Positions 1 through 5,792 of a stretch of 6,122 nt of DNA are shown here, piece after piece. Location: contig JAGOCY010000095.1 of assembly GCA_017998495.1 (NCBI GenBank), forward strand, positions 1 to 6,122. The letters run 5' to 3'. Below the pieces are notes generated by a model. It did no database searches. It saw only the letters and a list, made by a program, of their open reading frames with translations, and was not told where the DNA came from. Each line of letters begins with the position of its first letter. Position 1 is the stretch's first letter. The stretch is from Corallincola sp. (GTDB taxonomy: Bacteria > Pseudomonadota > Gammaproteobacteria > Enterobacterales > Neiellaceae). Both the position numbers and the translations under genes were made by a program.

Positions 1-1
1 G

Positions 2-2185
2 CCACTGCTGCGGATCGGCAATCTCGATCTGTCTCAACCTCATCTGGACGGGATCACCCTCTGGTTTCGCTATGGCCAGCAGCTGGTCAGCAGCGATGAC
101 CACAGCCCCCACCTGCCGCAGCCCGACGGCAGCCTGTTGCTACGCCATCCGGAGCTGGAGCAGGACTATCGCGACCAACTGGAGCGCGAACTCAACACCA
201 TCATCCTGCCCGGCTCCAGCCGCGACCGGCCATTACATGGCTTTGGCAATGTCGATCTCAACCGTTGGCTCGACTGGCGTATCAATCGCCTGCCGGCGTT
301 TGTTGAGGCCGGCTGGCAGTGGGAGCAGAGCGGTGAGTTGTTGGAGCTGGTGGATGATCCGGCGATCGACGCCGAGCTACAGGAGACCCGCCAGGGCGGC
401 TGGTTTGATCTGGCCCTGGGTATCGACATCGACGGCGAACGCCACGAGCTGCTACCGATGCTGCTGGCCGCCGTTCAGGCCGGCAGTTTGACCGCCGATC
501 AGCATTACCTGCTTAATCTGCCGCGGCGTGATGGCCGCCGCCAGATCGTGCGTATTCCAGCTGCCCGCCTGACCACCATCGTCACCACCCTGCAGGAGCT
601 GATGGAGGGGCGCAGCAAGGCCAGCAAAAAGCTGAGCCTGACCACCCTCAACGTCTGGTCACTGGTGCAAGGTGATGGCCTCAGCTGGCGCGCCCCCAAG
701 GCCCTCGATGGCTATCTGCAGCAGTTGCGCCAGCTTGACCAGTTGCCGCCAGTTACCACACCTCCGGGCTTTACGGCCACCTTGCGCCATTACCAATGCC
801 AGGGGCTGGCACGGCTGCAGTTCTGGCGCCAGGCCAACCTTAACGGCATCCTCGCCGATGACATGGGGCTGGGCAAAACCCTGCAGACCTTGGCCCATAT
901 CCTCATCGAGAAGCAGGCCGGGCGGCTGACGGCACCAGCGTTGGTGGTCACCCCCACCAGTGTGGTTGGCAACTGGCGCGCCGAAGCGCGGCGCTTTGCC
1001 CCCGCTCTGAAACTGCTGGTACTGCACGGCAGCGACCGTCATGGCGAGTTCGAGCGACTGGATGACGCCGATCTGGTGATCACCAGCTATCCGCTGCTGG
1101 TGCGCGATCTGCAGCGCTATGCCAAACCGCCCTTTCACCTGCTGGTGCTGGACGAGGCCCAGGTGATCAAAAACCGCCGCACCCAGGTGGCCGAGGCGGT
1201 ACGCCTGATCAAGGCGCGCCATCGCCTCTGTCTGTCTGGCACACCGCTGGAGAACAACCTTGGTGAGCTGTGGAGCCTGTTCGACTTCCTGATGCCTGGC
1301 TTACTCGGCGAACAGCAGCGCTTTGCTCGCCTCTATCGGGTACCGATTGAGAAAGCTGGTGATACGGAGCGGGCGGCCCAGCTGGCTCGCCGTGTTGCCC
1401 CCTTCCTGCTGCGTCGCACCAAAGCCGAAGTGGTAGCCGAACTACCGGCCAAGACTGAGATCCTCAGATCCATCGATCTCGAGGGGGCGCAGCGCGATCT
1501 CTATGAAACGGTACGGGTGGCGGTCACCCGTGAAGTGCAGAGCGCCATCGCCAGCCGCGGCGCCCAGCGTAACCAGATCCTGGTGCTCGATGCCCTACTT
1601 AAGCTGCGTCAGGTGTGCTGCGATCCGCGTCTGGTCAAACTCGATGCCGCCCGTCAGGTCAGTGACTCAGCCAAACTCGACCATCTGGCCGAGCTGTTGC
1701 CCGGGCTGGTCGCCGAGGGGCGGCGAGTGCTGCTGTTCTCGCAGTTTGTGGAGATGCTAGGGCTGATCGGCGAACTGGCCGACGAGCTGGCGATCCCCTA
1801 TCTCAAGCTCACCGGCAGCAGCCGCAACCGCGAGGCGCTGGTCAACAAGTTCCAGAGTGGCGCCGTGCCGCTGTTTCTGATCAGTCTCAAGGCCGGCGGT
1901 GTTGGCCTCAACCTGACCGCTGCCGACACCGTGATCCACTATGACCCCTGGTGGAACCCGGCGGTCGAAAACCAGGCCACCGATCGCGCTCATCGTATCG
2001 GCCAGGACAAGCCGGTATTTGTCTACAAGCTGGTGACCAGCGGCACCGTTGAGGAGCAGATCCTGGCGATGCAGGGGCGTAAACAGGCACTGGCCGACGG
2101 CATCCATGGCGCCACCAATCAGCTCAGCAGCCTCAGTGATGAGGATATCGAAGCCCTGCTCAGACCGCTGGGCATGGCTGACTGA
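2..2185 (+). CDS. SNF2/HepA-family DNA-dependent ATPase (helicase-like), 5'-truncated by the window
   Basis: This is the C-terminal 727 residues of a SNF2-type superfamily 2 ATPase. The frame is open to the left edge, so the true start lies outside; an in-frame TTG at 137 is not a credible start. Numbering from base 2, the ordered motifs are: I, DDMGLGKT (286-293); II, DEAQ (384-387), the form common in bacterial SNF2 proteins; III, SGTPLENN (412-419); IV, FSQF (579-582); V, SLKAGGVGLNL (628-638); VI, QATDRAHRIGQ (658-668). All ATPase motifs are intact. The roughly 270 residues before motif I, including GGWFDLALGIDIDG, resemble the bacterial SNF2-associated region; a SWIM zinc finger often precedes this in the family and would lie upstream. 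Members are cytoplasmic and translocate on double-stranded DNA to remodel protein-DNA complexes; the substrate of this subgroup is unknown. It is not RapA, judging by the N-terminal region. The stop (TGA, 2183-2185) lies inside the convergent hydrolase gene. The family call is secure; the cellular role is not known. Confidence 0.95.
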   Translation, partial: PLLRIGNLDLSQPHLDGITLWFRYGQQLVSSDDHSPHLPQPDGSLLLRHPELEQDYRDQLERELNTIILPGSSRDRPLHGFGNVDLNRWLDWRINRLPAFVEAGWQWEQSGELLELVDDPAIDAELQETRQGGWFDLALGIDIDGERHELLPMLLAAVQAGSLTADQHYLLNLPRRDGRRQIVRIPAARLTTIVTTLQELMEGRSKASKKLSLTTLNVWSLVQGDGLSWRAPKALDGYLQQLRQLDQLPPVTTPPGFTATLRHYQCQGLARLQFWRQANLNGILADDMGLGKTLQTLAHILIEKQAGRLTAPALVVTPTSVVGNWRAEARRFAPALKLLVLHGSDRHGEFERLDDADLVITSYPLLVRDLQRYAKPPFHLLVLDEAQVIKNRRTQVAEAVRLIKARHRLCLSGTPLENNLGELWSLFDFLMPGLLGEQQRFARLYRVPIEKAGDTERAAQLARRVAPFLLRRTKAEVVAELPAKTEILRSIDLEGAQRDLYETVRVAVTREVQSAIASRGAQRNQILVLDALLKLRQVCCDPRLVKLDAARQVSDSAKLDHLAELLPGLVAEGRRVLLFSQFVEMLGLIGELADELAIPYLKLTGSSRNREALVNKFQSGAVPLFLISLKAGGVGLNLTAADTVIHYDPWWNPAVENQATDRAHRIGQDKPVFVYKLVTSGTVEEQILAMQGRKQALADGIHGATNQLSSLSDEDIEALLRPLGMAD

Positions 2186-2927
2186 GTTGCCACCAGTCAG
2201 CGATGTGGCCAACGCACCAGCGGCCATCATCGAGCGGCAGATCATGGCCGGCGTCAGGATGAACCTGTAATGCCGCGCCACAGCGGCTGGCCAAGGCGTT
2301 GCTGCAGCGCCAGTCGACCAGCCGGTCCCCCCTGCTGGTCAACACCAGCATCGGCTGGCGTGGTCCCTCCAGCACACGGTAGCGGCTGGCCGCCCACAGT
2401 TGACGGACCCCATTACCAACGCTGACCGGGCATTCGTTGGCCCAGTGTTGCCAGCAGGCGACCACGGCCGGATCAGGCGGACGGTTACTGGTCAGCTGCC
2501 AGATCCCCTGCTCACGGTGTGCGGCAGGGTGCAGCCCCTGCGCCAGCAGCGCCGGCCAGCTGCCAGGTCGCAACCGCTGCCACAACGGCGACAGTGGCCG
2601 GGCACTACTGTTGATGACCACCAGCCCCGCCACTTCCTGCGGATAACGTTGCGCCCAGCTCAGCGCAACCATCCCGCCCAATGACAGCGCCACCAGCAGG
2701 TAAGGGTGAGGCGCGGCCCCTAGCTGGGTCCGCAGATCCTCGACCATGGCGCTAATGGTCAGCGGCGAGGTCGCCCGCCAGCGTTGGCCATTACCCGCGA
2801 GATCCGGGGCCACCACCGGCCGGGCCAATGCCTGCTGCAGCTGGGCGGCAAAATCGCCCCAGTGGCGGGCTTCACGCATCAGCCCACGCAGCAGCACCAC
2901 AGTGCGCATTGCTTCGTGCTCAGCCAT
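2160..2927 (-). CDS. alpha/beta hydrolase-fold protein, 255 aa
   Basis: A single-domain alpha/beta hydrolase, probably cytoplasmic because no signal peptide is visible. The first strand and oxyanion loop region is VVLLRGLMREARHW (10-23). The nucleophile elbow is VALSLGGMVA, with Ser82. Asp201 (LTSRGDRLVDW) and His228 (PDAGHDLPL) complete a Ser-Asp-His triad at normal spacing. The elbow reads A-L-S-L-G rather than the usual G-x-S-x-G, an accepted variant. The family includes esterases, lactonases and C-C hydrolases; nothing here identifies the substrate. ATG at 2927 is chosen because GAGGA lies 9 bases upstream; ATG at 2909 is closer to the first conserved strand but has a weaker ribosome site. 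The start overlaps the end of the upstream peptidase gene by 8 bases, which implies translational coupling and one transcript. The 3' end overlaps the convergent helicase gene by 26 bases. Tryptophan is unusually frequent (13 of 255). Confidence 0.85.
   Translation of the reverse strand: MAEHEAMRTVVLLRGLMREARHWGDFAAQLQQALARPVVAPDLAGNGQRWRATSPLTISAMVEDLRTQLGAAPHPYLLVALSLGGMVALSWAQRYPQEVAGLVVINSSARPLSPLWQRLRPGSWPALLAQGLHPAAHREQGIWQLTSNRPPDPAVVACWQHWANECPVSVGNGVRQLWAASRYRVLEGPRQPMLVLTSRGDRLVDWRCSNALASRCGAALQVHPDAGHDLPLDDGRWCVGHIADWWQLSQPCPAV
2177..2201. other. 8-bp perfect inverted repeat at the convergent gene junction (possible bidirectional transcript end)
   Basis: GCTGACTG (2177-2184) is followed after a 9-base loop by its exact reverse complement CAGTCAGC (2194-2201). 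It spans the helicase TGA and also lies inside the hydrolase coding region, just before its stop on the other strand. There is no T-tract on either side, so it is not a standard intrinsic terminator. It may stabilise 3' ends or mark a Rho-dependent end; a chance repeat in GC-rich coding DNA is possible. Confidence 0.4.
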
Positions 2928-3942
2928 ACCAGAGTGTCCTCGCCTGCTCTTCCCATGCGGCCCGCTGCTCATCGCCGGTCCACTGCTGCCAGGAAAAGGT
3001 AGCGCGCAGCAGCAGGTCGATCAGCAGCAAATGGCGGCGCAGCACCCGTTGGGTACGATGGGGCTGGATCGGATGAAACAGGCCGATGGCATGGCGCAGC
3101 TGCAGTGGAGCCTTTTTGACCCAGCGCCACGAGCCCATCTCCAGGGTCAATGGCAGTAGCAGCTGATGACGGGCCACAGCCCGGTCATAGAGATAGTCCC
3201 AGAGATCGCCGTGACAGGTGTAATGGCGCGCCTGAGGCTCAAACCTGTAGTCATGGTGAGGATGACTCTGCTGCAGCAACAATCGTAACCGGAACAACTC
3301 GGCCAGATGGGCCACCGGCCGCCAGCGGCTGCGGGCATAGGGAAACCACAGGCGGTCATGCAGGCCAAAGCCGGAATGGCAGTCCAGCACCAGGGTACAG
3401 GGGCTGGTGGCGGTTAACTGCTCCAGTTTGCTGCACAGCGCCTGGGACTCAGCCGCCATCGGGCTGCCGGCCGGGCCGCGATACCAGGGCAGATGACGGC
3501 TGAGACGATGCCCACCCACCAACCAGGCCGTCGGTTCCTGGCTGTCGATGGGGGCATTACGCATCAGGTCCACCCCGTCACCGTTGGAGCGCCGGCTAGC
3601 CGCCATGCCGGCCGGATTGAGCAGCGGCAGCAGCACGATGCGCATCCCTTGTAGTAGCGGTGCCAGACTCAAATCCCACTCAATCCGCCCCAGCAGACTC
3701 TGCAGCCAGGCCAGCACCACCTGGGTACCGATCCGTTCCAGCCCATGGACACCACCCACTAACACTAAAGTGGGCTGACTAGGGCCATCATGGCCCAAGG
3801 TCAAGGCATAGACCGGCAACGGCTGAGCGGTGGGCAGATCGGCGACTGTGGCCAGAGTTTCGACCTTGAGCCAGCGCTCACCGCGCGCTATCAGCTGGTG
3901 CAGCAAAACGAGTTCAGGCAAGCGCTCGCTCAAGTGACTCAT
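2920..3942 (-). CDS. M14-family zinc carboxypeptidase-like metallopeptidase, 340 aa
   Basis: The sequence shows a complete M14 zinc site. His66 and Glu69 lie in GGVHGLERIG, the third ligand His189 in LVLDCHSGFG, and the likely catalytic Glu268 in LTLEMGSWRW. Between them, NPAGMAASRRSNGDGVDLMR (109-128) corresponds to the family's substrate-binding stretch, normally ending in DLNRN; here Met replaces the first Asn. There is no signal peptide or membrane segment, so it probably acts in the cytoplasm. Members remove C-terminal residues from peptides, trim murein peptides (as MpaA does) or deacylate amino acids; the substrate here cannot be told. ATG at 3942 has AGGAG 5 bases upstream. It begins 61 bases after the ketosynthase-like gene on the same strand, and its last 8 bases overlap the alpha/beta hydrolase start. 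It could be housekeeping, or, given the vgrG upstream, a divergent T6SS cargo; housekeeping is the simpler reading. Confidence 0.85.
   Translation of the reverse strand: MSHLSERLPELVLLHQLIARGERWLKVETLATVADLPTAQPLPVYALTLGHDGPSQPTLVLVGGVHGLERIGTQVVLAWLQSLLGRIEWDLSLAPLLQGMRIVLLPLLNPAGMAASRRSNGDGVDLMRNAPIDSQEPTAWLVGGHRLSRHLPWYRGPAGSPMAAESQALCSKLEQLTATSPCTLVLDCHSGFGLHDRLWFPYARSRWRPVAHLAELFRLRLLLQQSHPHHDYRFEPQARHYTCHGDLWDYLYDRAVARHQLLLPLTLEMGSWRWVKKAPLQLRHAIGLFHPIQPHRTQRVLRRHLLLIDLLLRATFSWQQWTGDEQRAAWEEQARTLWYG
2937..2941 (-). promoter_or_regulatory. Ribosome binding site of the alpha/beta hydrolase gene
   Basis: GAGGA on the - strand lies 9 bases before ATG 2927, inside the 3' end of the peptidase gene. 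It decides the start in favour of 2927 over 2909. Confidence 0.6.
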
Positions 3943-3947
3943 CGCTG

Positions 3948-3952
3948 CTCCT
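3948..3952 (-). promoter_or_regulatory. Ribosome binding site of the M14 peptidase gene
   Basis: AGGAG on the - strand lies 5 bases before ATG 3942, a near-ideal Shine-Dalgarno match and spacing. It supports independent translation of this gene. Confidence 0.7.
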
Positions 3953-3953
3953 G

Positions 3954-3984
3954 CTGAGGGTTAAGCCTAGCCTGCCAACCTCAG
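3954..3984. repeat. Imperfect inverted repeat in the gap before the M14 peptidase gene
   Basis: CTGAGG (3954-3959) pairs with CCTCAG (3979-3984), extended by two A-T pairs after a bulged G. It lies in the 61-base gap between the ketosynthase-like stop (4004) and the peptidase start (3942), just upstream of the peptidase ribosome site. It has no T-tract. It might attenuate transcription between the T6SS genes and the enzymes; I see no convincing -35/-10 pair in this gap. Confidence 0.3.
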
Positions 3985-4003
3985 ATGACAGCTTGATGGC
4001 TGC

Positions 4004-4750
4004 TTAACTGCCACCCCAACGTGCGATCAAGGCACCGGCATGGCGCCGTTCGGCCAGTGTCAGCATCAGCGCCTGACCAAACCACCAGCCACGGCTGAAC
4101 TGCTGATAGAGCAACAGCAATGCGTCAAGGCCAGCGCCAGCAGTAGCCGAGTGGGTCGGCAAGGCCGGGAAGCGATAATCGGTGGCGCCATCAATGCGCC
4201 CCTCCAGCGCGACAAAAGCACCCGCCCATAGCTCACAGGCATGGGCCGGCAGAATGGCGCCATTCAGGGTACCAACCAGCTGGTCGCGGAGCTGGGCGAA
4301 GAGGTCGGCAATCGCCAGCTCCAGCCGCTGGCCGGCGATACCAACCACCAAAGACTGCAGCAGCAAGCCATGGTCGCTGCGCTGCCACAACTGCCAGCTA
4401 AGCTGCAGCTGCAGCGTGCCGCCCTCTGCAGGCAGCCGATCAACGGCCAGCAGCAACCAACGTTCACCCGCCGGAGGCCGGGCCAGCAGTGCTGTCACCG
4501 CAGCAGCGCCAAAGGGTAGATAAAGCGACTGATGCTGTTGCCATTGGGGCAGATAGTGGGTCAAAGACGCCACCAGTTGCGCCTGCTCGCTATCATCATG
4601 CTCACCGAACAGCCAGCAGATGGCATCAGCATTGATGGCTGCGGGAATGGTATGCGCCAGTTGGGCCAGAGCGCGCGCCGTGGCCGACAGATCGGCATCT
4701 GCTGCCAGCGGGCACTGGTGGCGGCCATGGTCGCTCAGGCGCAGGGCCAT
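4004..4750 (-). CDS. T6SS-linked small protein resembling a degenerate beta-ketoacyl synthase/thiolase fold, 248 aa
   Basis: I do not recognise this by a firm signature, but several stretches fall in the order of a shortened ketosynthase. FGAAAVTALLA (80-90) then ERWLLLAVDRL (96-106) recalls the helix and 'rclvgavDs' strand. NGAILPAHACELWAGAF (163-179) recalls the 'NGe...Ewg' segment. LPTHSATAGAGLDALLLL (197-214) recalls the GHxxGAAG loop, with His200 at the second active-site His, followed by a glycine-rich end (RGWWFGQALMLTLA, 220-233). No nucleophilic Cys in an A-C-S context exists: the three cysteines are at 13, 45 and 172. If this reading is right, the protein is a non-catalytic scaffold, as suggested for ketosynthase-like proteins in some vgrG islands. 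ATG at 4750 has GGGAGG upstream with an unusually short 3-base spacer. A GTG at 4804 extends the frame but has no good ribosome site. The gene overlaps the previous one by 16 bases, implying coupling. The coding call is firm; the fold is tentative. Confidence 0.8.
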   Translation of the reverse strand: MALRLSDHGRHQCPLAADADLSATARALAQLAHTIPAAINADAICWLFGEHDDSEQAQLVASLTHYLPQWQQHQSLYLPFGAAAVTALLARPPAGERWLLLAVDRLPAEGGTLQLQLSWQLWQRSDHGLLLQSLVVGIAGQRLELAIADLFAQLRDQLVGTLNGAILPAHACELWAGAFVALEGRIDGATDYRFPALPTHSATAGAGLDALLLLYQQFSRGWWFGQALMLTLAERRHAGALIARWGGS

Positions 4751-5757
4751 AATCCTCCCAGCCAGGCGGCGGCCGGTTGCCAGCGACAGTTGCCCTGCAA
4801 CCACAGGTGGGCGGCTGCCACGTTACGCTGTGGGCCGCAGCCCAGCCGCCAAGTGTCGGCCAGGGCCTCCTTGCGCAACGGCCGACCAGCCAGCAGCCGG
4901 GCCCCTTGAGGCGCCTGCCAGCGCCGGCTCAACTGCCGTTGCAGCAGGTTAACTGCGTCATCATCCAGCCACGGCTGCTCTTCTGCCAGTACCGCACTGG
5001 GTAGCAGGTTGACCATCTGTTCACCGAGCAGCAACTCCAGCGCCGCAAACACCTCCTGGCGCAAGCTGGAAACACCAAGCAGCTCCGACAGCCAAGGGAC
5101 AAAGCGGCACCAGCCCGATGCAGCCGCCACCGCGATAGCGGCCTGAGCCGAGCGACTGCGTGCCAACAGACTCACCAGCGCTGGCGCGTCGGCTTCGCTG
5201 GCAGCCGCCCCCAGCCAGTGCAGATCGCTGTCACTCAGAGGCTGGTTAGCGGACAGCCACTCCTGGCACCGCGCTACCAGCTCTGAGGGGTGCGCCAACG
5301 CCTGCACCAACCCCAGGCGATCAGCTGCCACCAGCAGCTGGCTGGCGGGTTGCCACTCCCCCTGCCAGCAACAGACCAGCGCCTGCTGGCGCAGATCCAG
5401 CCATGCCAGTTCGGCGCGGGTGCTGTACTCCGCCAACTGCACCGCCAGTGGTGCGGTCATCCGCAGCTCATCCCCACCACTGGCGGCTGCCACTGGCCAG
5501 CCATTGCCCGCCTCGGCGCTCATCGCCTGCAGGGCGCTACGTTCCTGGCTATCCAGTGCCGCAAACCATTGTTGGAACTGTTGATCAAAACGCGCCAGCT
5601 GCAGCCGGGTTGTGTGCCGGGCAGTGGCGGTGGCATCACGCTGAGCCAACCACCATGCCAGCTCATCGCGCAGTGGCGGCAGCAGCCGCTCGCTGGCCAC
5701 GGCCGTCTGTTGCTCGGCAGGCCAATGGTGCCTGGCCGCCGCAGTGTTACCCCTCAT
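4735..5757 (-). CDS. TIGR02270-like (HEAT-type) T6SS-associated protein, 340 aa
   Basis: Resembles the TIGR02270 family, found mainly beside vgrG and other type VI genes. Three segments match the pattern I know of the family. Residues 31-68 (from DELAWWLAQRDATA to QQWFAAL) fit the N-terminal 'EAAFLWxxR...LAxLDxR...HLDGL' helix pair. GWCRFVPWLSELLG at 215-228 fits the 'GW...VPWL..M' HEAT-like repeat. Residues 285-322 (GARLLAGRPLRKEAL, then QRNVAAAHLWL) fit the C-terminal 'GxRYLxGxP...QRQRxAAALELAL' block. The middle is alanine- and leucine-rich helix, as in a helical solenoid. There is no signal peptide, so it is probably a cytoplasmic protein-binding factor. ATG at 5757 follows GAAGAGGG with a 7-base spacer, 35 bases after the vgrG stop, so it is very likely in the vgrG operon. 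Tryptophan content is extreme (19 of 340). Its biochemical role is unknown; a part in spike assembly or effector loading is inferred from context. Confidence 0.82.
   Translation of the reverse strand: MRGNTAAARHHWPAEQQTAVASERLLPPLRDELAWWLAQRDATATARHTTRLQLARFDQQFQQWFAALDSQERSALQAMSAEAGNGWPVAAASGGDELRMTAPLAVQLAEYSTRAELAWLDLRQQALVCCWQGEWQPASQLLVAADRLGLVQALAHPSELVARCQEWLSANQPLSDSDLHWLGAAASEADAPALVSLLARSRSAQAAIAVAAASGWCRFVPWLSELLGVSSLRQEVFAALELLLGEQMVNLLPSAVLAEEQPWLDDDAVNLLQRQLSRRWQAPQGARLLAGRPLRKEALADTWRLGCGPQRNVAAAHLWLQGNCRWQPAAAWLGGLWPCA
4754..4759 (-). promoter_or_regulatory. Ribosome binding site of the ketosynthase-like gene, short spacer
   Basis: GGGAGG on the - strand ends only 3 bases before ATG 4750. 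The match is strong but the spacing is shorter than usual. It lies within the end of the TIGR02270-like gene and still favours 4750 over the upstream GTG at 4804. Confidence 0.5.
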
Positions 5758-5758
5758 T

Positions 5759-5786
5759 CCTGAACCCTCTTCCGTGAATGGTCAGG
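5759..5786. promoter_or_regulatory. Imperfect hairpin overlapping the ribosome binding site between vgrG and the TIGR02270-like gene
   Basis: CCTGAACC (5759-5766) pairs with GGTCAGG (5780-5786) over 7 base pairs with one bulged A. On the - strand the second arm of the stem takes in part of GAAGAGGG (5772-5765), the ribosome site of the gene starting at 5757, and ends one base before its ATG. The fold could reduce initiation relative to vgrG. This is read by eye and not tested by energy calculation. Confidence 0.35.
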
Positions 5787-5792
5787 CAGCCC

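Noticed and set aside
72..491. 139-residue + frame at the left edge
   Set aside because: It overlaps the helicase frame, which is open to the window edge. The translation is Ser/Ala/Thr/Arg-rich and looks like an out-of-frame shadow.
659..1222. 187-residue open frame on the - strand within the helicase gene
   Set aside because: It lies opposite the helicase motif I and II region, which is clearly coding on the + strand, and its translation has no family features. Long antisense frames are common in GC-rich genes.
2177..2201. Intrinsic Rho-independent terminator
   Set aside because: The stem is perfect but only 8 bp, the loop is 9 bases, and neither strand has a T-run after it, so it is recorded only as an inverted repeat.
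1757..2281. 174-residue open frame on the - strand across the helicase 3' end
   Set aside because: It covers helicase motifs V and VI in antisense and also conflicts with the end of the hydrolase gene. No recognisable protein features.
4350..4480. CAG/CTG-rich stretches looking like tandem repeats
   Set aside because: These follow from runs of Leu, Gln and Ala codons in the - strand gene. No regular unit or spacing is seen.
4751..4804. Longer ketosynthase-like protein starting at GTG 4804
   Set aside because: No good ribosome site precedes it, and it would overlap the upstream gene by 70 bases. ATG 4750 has GGGAGG just upstream.
5290..5763. 157-residue open frame on the + strand opposite the TIGR02270-like gene
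   Set aside because: Low-complexity, Gln/Pro/Leu/Arg-rich translation with no family match. The opposite strand has a good start, ribosome site and family-like segments.
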